From: Prevotellaceae bacterium
GTDB taxonomy: Bacteria > Bacteroidota > Bacteroidia > Bacteroidales > Paludibacteraceae
NCBI GenBank assembly: GCA_031290375.1
Contig: JAITNR010000250.1
Location: forward strand, 1-5,885
Length of the DNA: 5,885 nucleotides
Reading direction: 5' to 3'
Part shown: piece after piece, positions 5,784-5,885 of the stretch
Layout of the letters: each line of letters starts with the position of its first letter
Position numbering within the stretch: the stretch's first letter is position 1
The notes under the pieces: model-generated
Told to the model about the DNA's origin: nothing
Seen by the model: only the letters and a program-made list of their open reading frames with translations
The model's database searches: none
Made by a program: the position numbers and the translations under genes

Positions 5784-5885
5784 ATGGCATCAACGCAAGA
5801 AAAATATATCAATCCTTTTACGGATTTTGGCTTTAAAAAGTTGTTTGGCAGTGAAGTGAATAAAGATTTACTTCTCAGTTTCTTG
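5784..5885 (+). CDS. Rpn family recombination-promoting nuclease/putative transposase, N-terminal part (cut by window end)
   Basis: Thirty-four codons are visible, open to the last base. The N-terminus has the pattern YINPFTDFGFKKLFG followed by a NKDLLLSFL helix. This is the characteristic opening of the PD-(D/E)XK nuclease family transposases (Rpn/PDDEXK_2 group), which are abundant and multi-copy in Bacteroidota. Family members are roughly 300 aa, so most of the gene, including the nuclease catalytic residues, lies outside the window. It cannot be judged intact or broken from what is visible. Rpn proteins of E. coli are endonucleases that raise recombination; the role in Bacteroidota is not settled. 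Its own promoter and Shine-Dalgarno site suggest independent expression. No terminal inverted repeat is visible on the left side, which fits Rpn-like genes rather than a classic insertion sequence. Confidence 0.82.
   Translation, partial: MASTQEKYINPFTDFGFKKLFGSEVNKDLLLSFL

Overview
The window looks like chromosomal DNA of an AT-rich member of the Bacteroidota, probably Bacteroidales. Three things point there. Bacteroidota-type -7 promoter elements (TAnnTTTG) sit upstream of three genes. Most starts are A-rich and lack a Shine-Dalgarno sequence. The protein set also reads as this phylum: a UvrA with a CPTTG sequence in its first zinc module, a fumarylacetoacetate-hydrolase-family protein beginning MKIICIGWNY, a small bactofilin and an Rpn/PDDEXK-type transposase-like protein. 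Nothing in the sequence fixes the species.

Layout, all genes on the + strand: (1) positions 1-233 hold no complete gene. The left edge may carry the end of a dispersed repeat or of an upstream reading frame, followed by the uvrA promoter. (2) uvrA (234-3080) is a complete excinuclease ABC subunit A. (3) A 445-base gap (3081-3525) contains no convincing gene but has a probable intrinsic terminator for uvrA, a palindrome resembling a dispersed 'GTCATTGCGAGGAAC' repeat, a perfect 13-bp hairpin followed by a T tract, and a promoter element for the next gene. (4) rfbB (3526-4581) is dTDP-glucose 4,6-dehydratase. (5) A fumarylacetoacetate-hydrolase-family enzyme lies at 4683-5297. (6) A bactofilin lies at 5348-5701. 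(7) The first 34 codons of an Rpn-family nuclease/putative transposase (5784-end) run off the window, behind their own promoter and a good Shine-Dalgarno sequence.

The genes do not form one pathway. uvrA appears to be a stand-alone transcription unit for nucleotide excision repair. rfbB (deoxysugar precursor for cell-surface glycans), the FAH-family gene and the bactofilin gene follow each other with gaps of 101 and 50 bases, with no clear terminator or Bacteroidota promoter between them. They could therefore share a transcript, although no common function is evident. The Rpn-like gene looks like an independent, mobile-type gene.

No new multi-gene system is evident. The points most worth a second look are the structured uvrA-rfbB intergenic region, the repeat-like palindrome within it, the altered first zinc module of UvrA, and start-codon choices at uvrA and the FAH-family gene.
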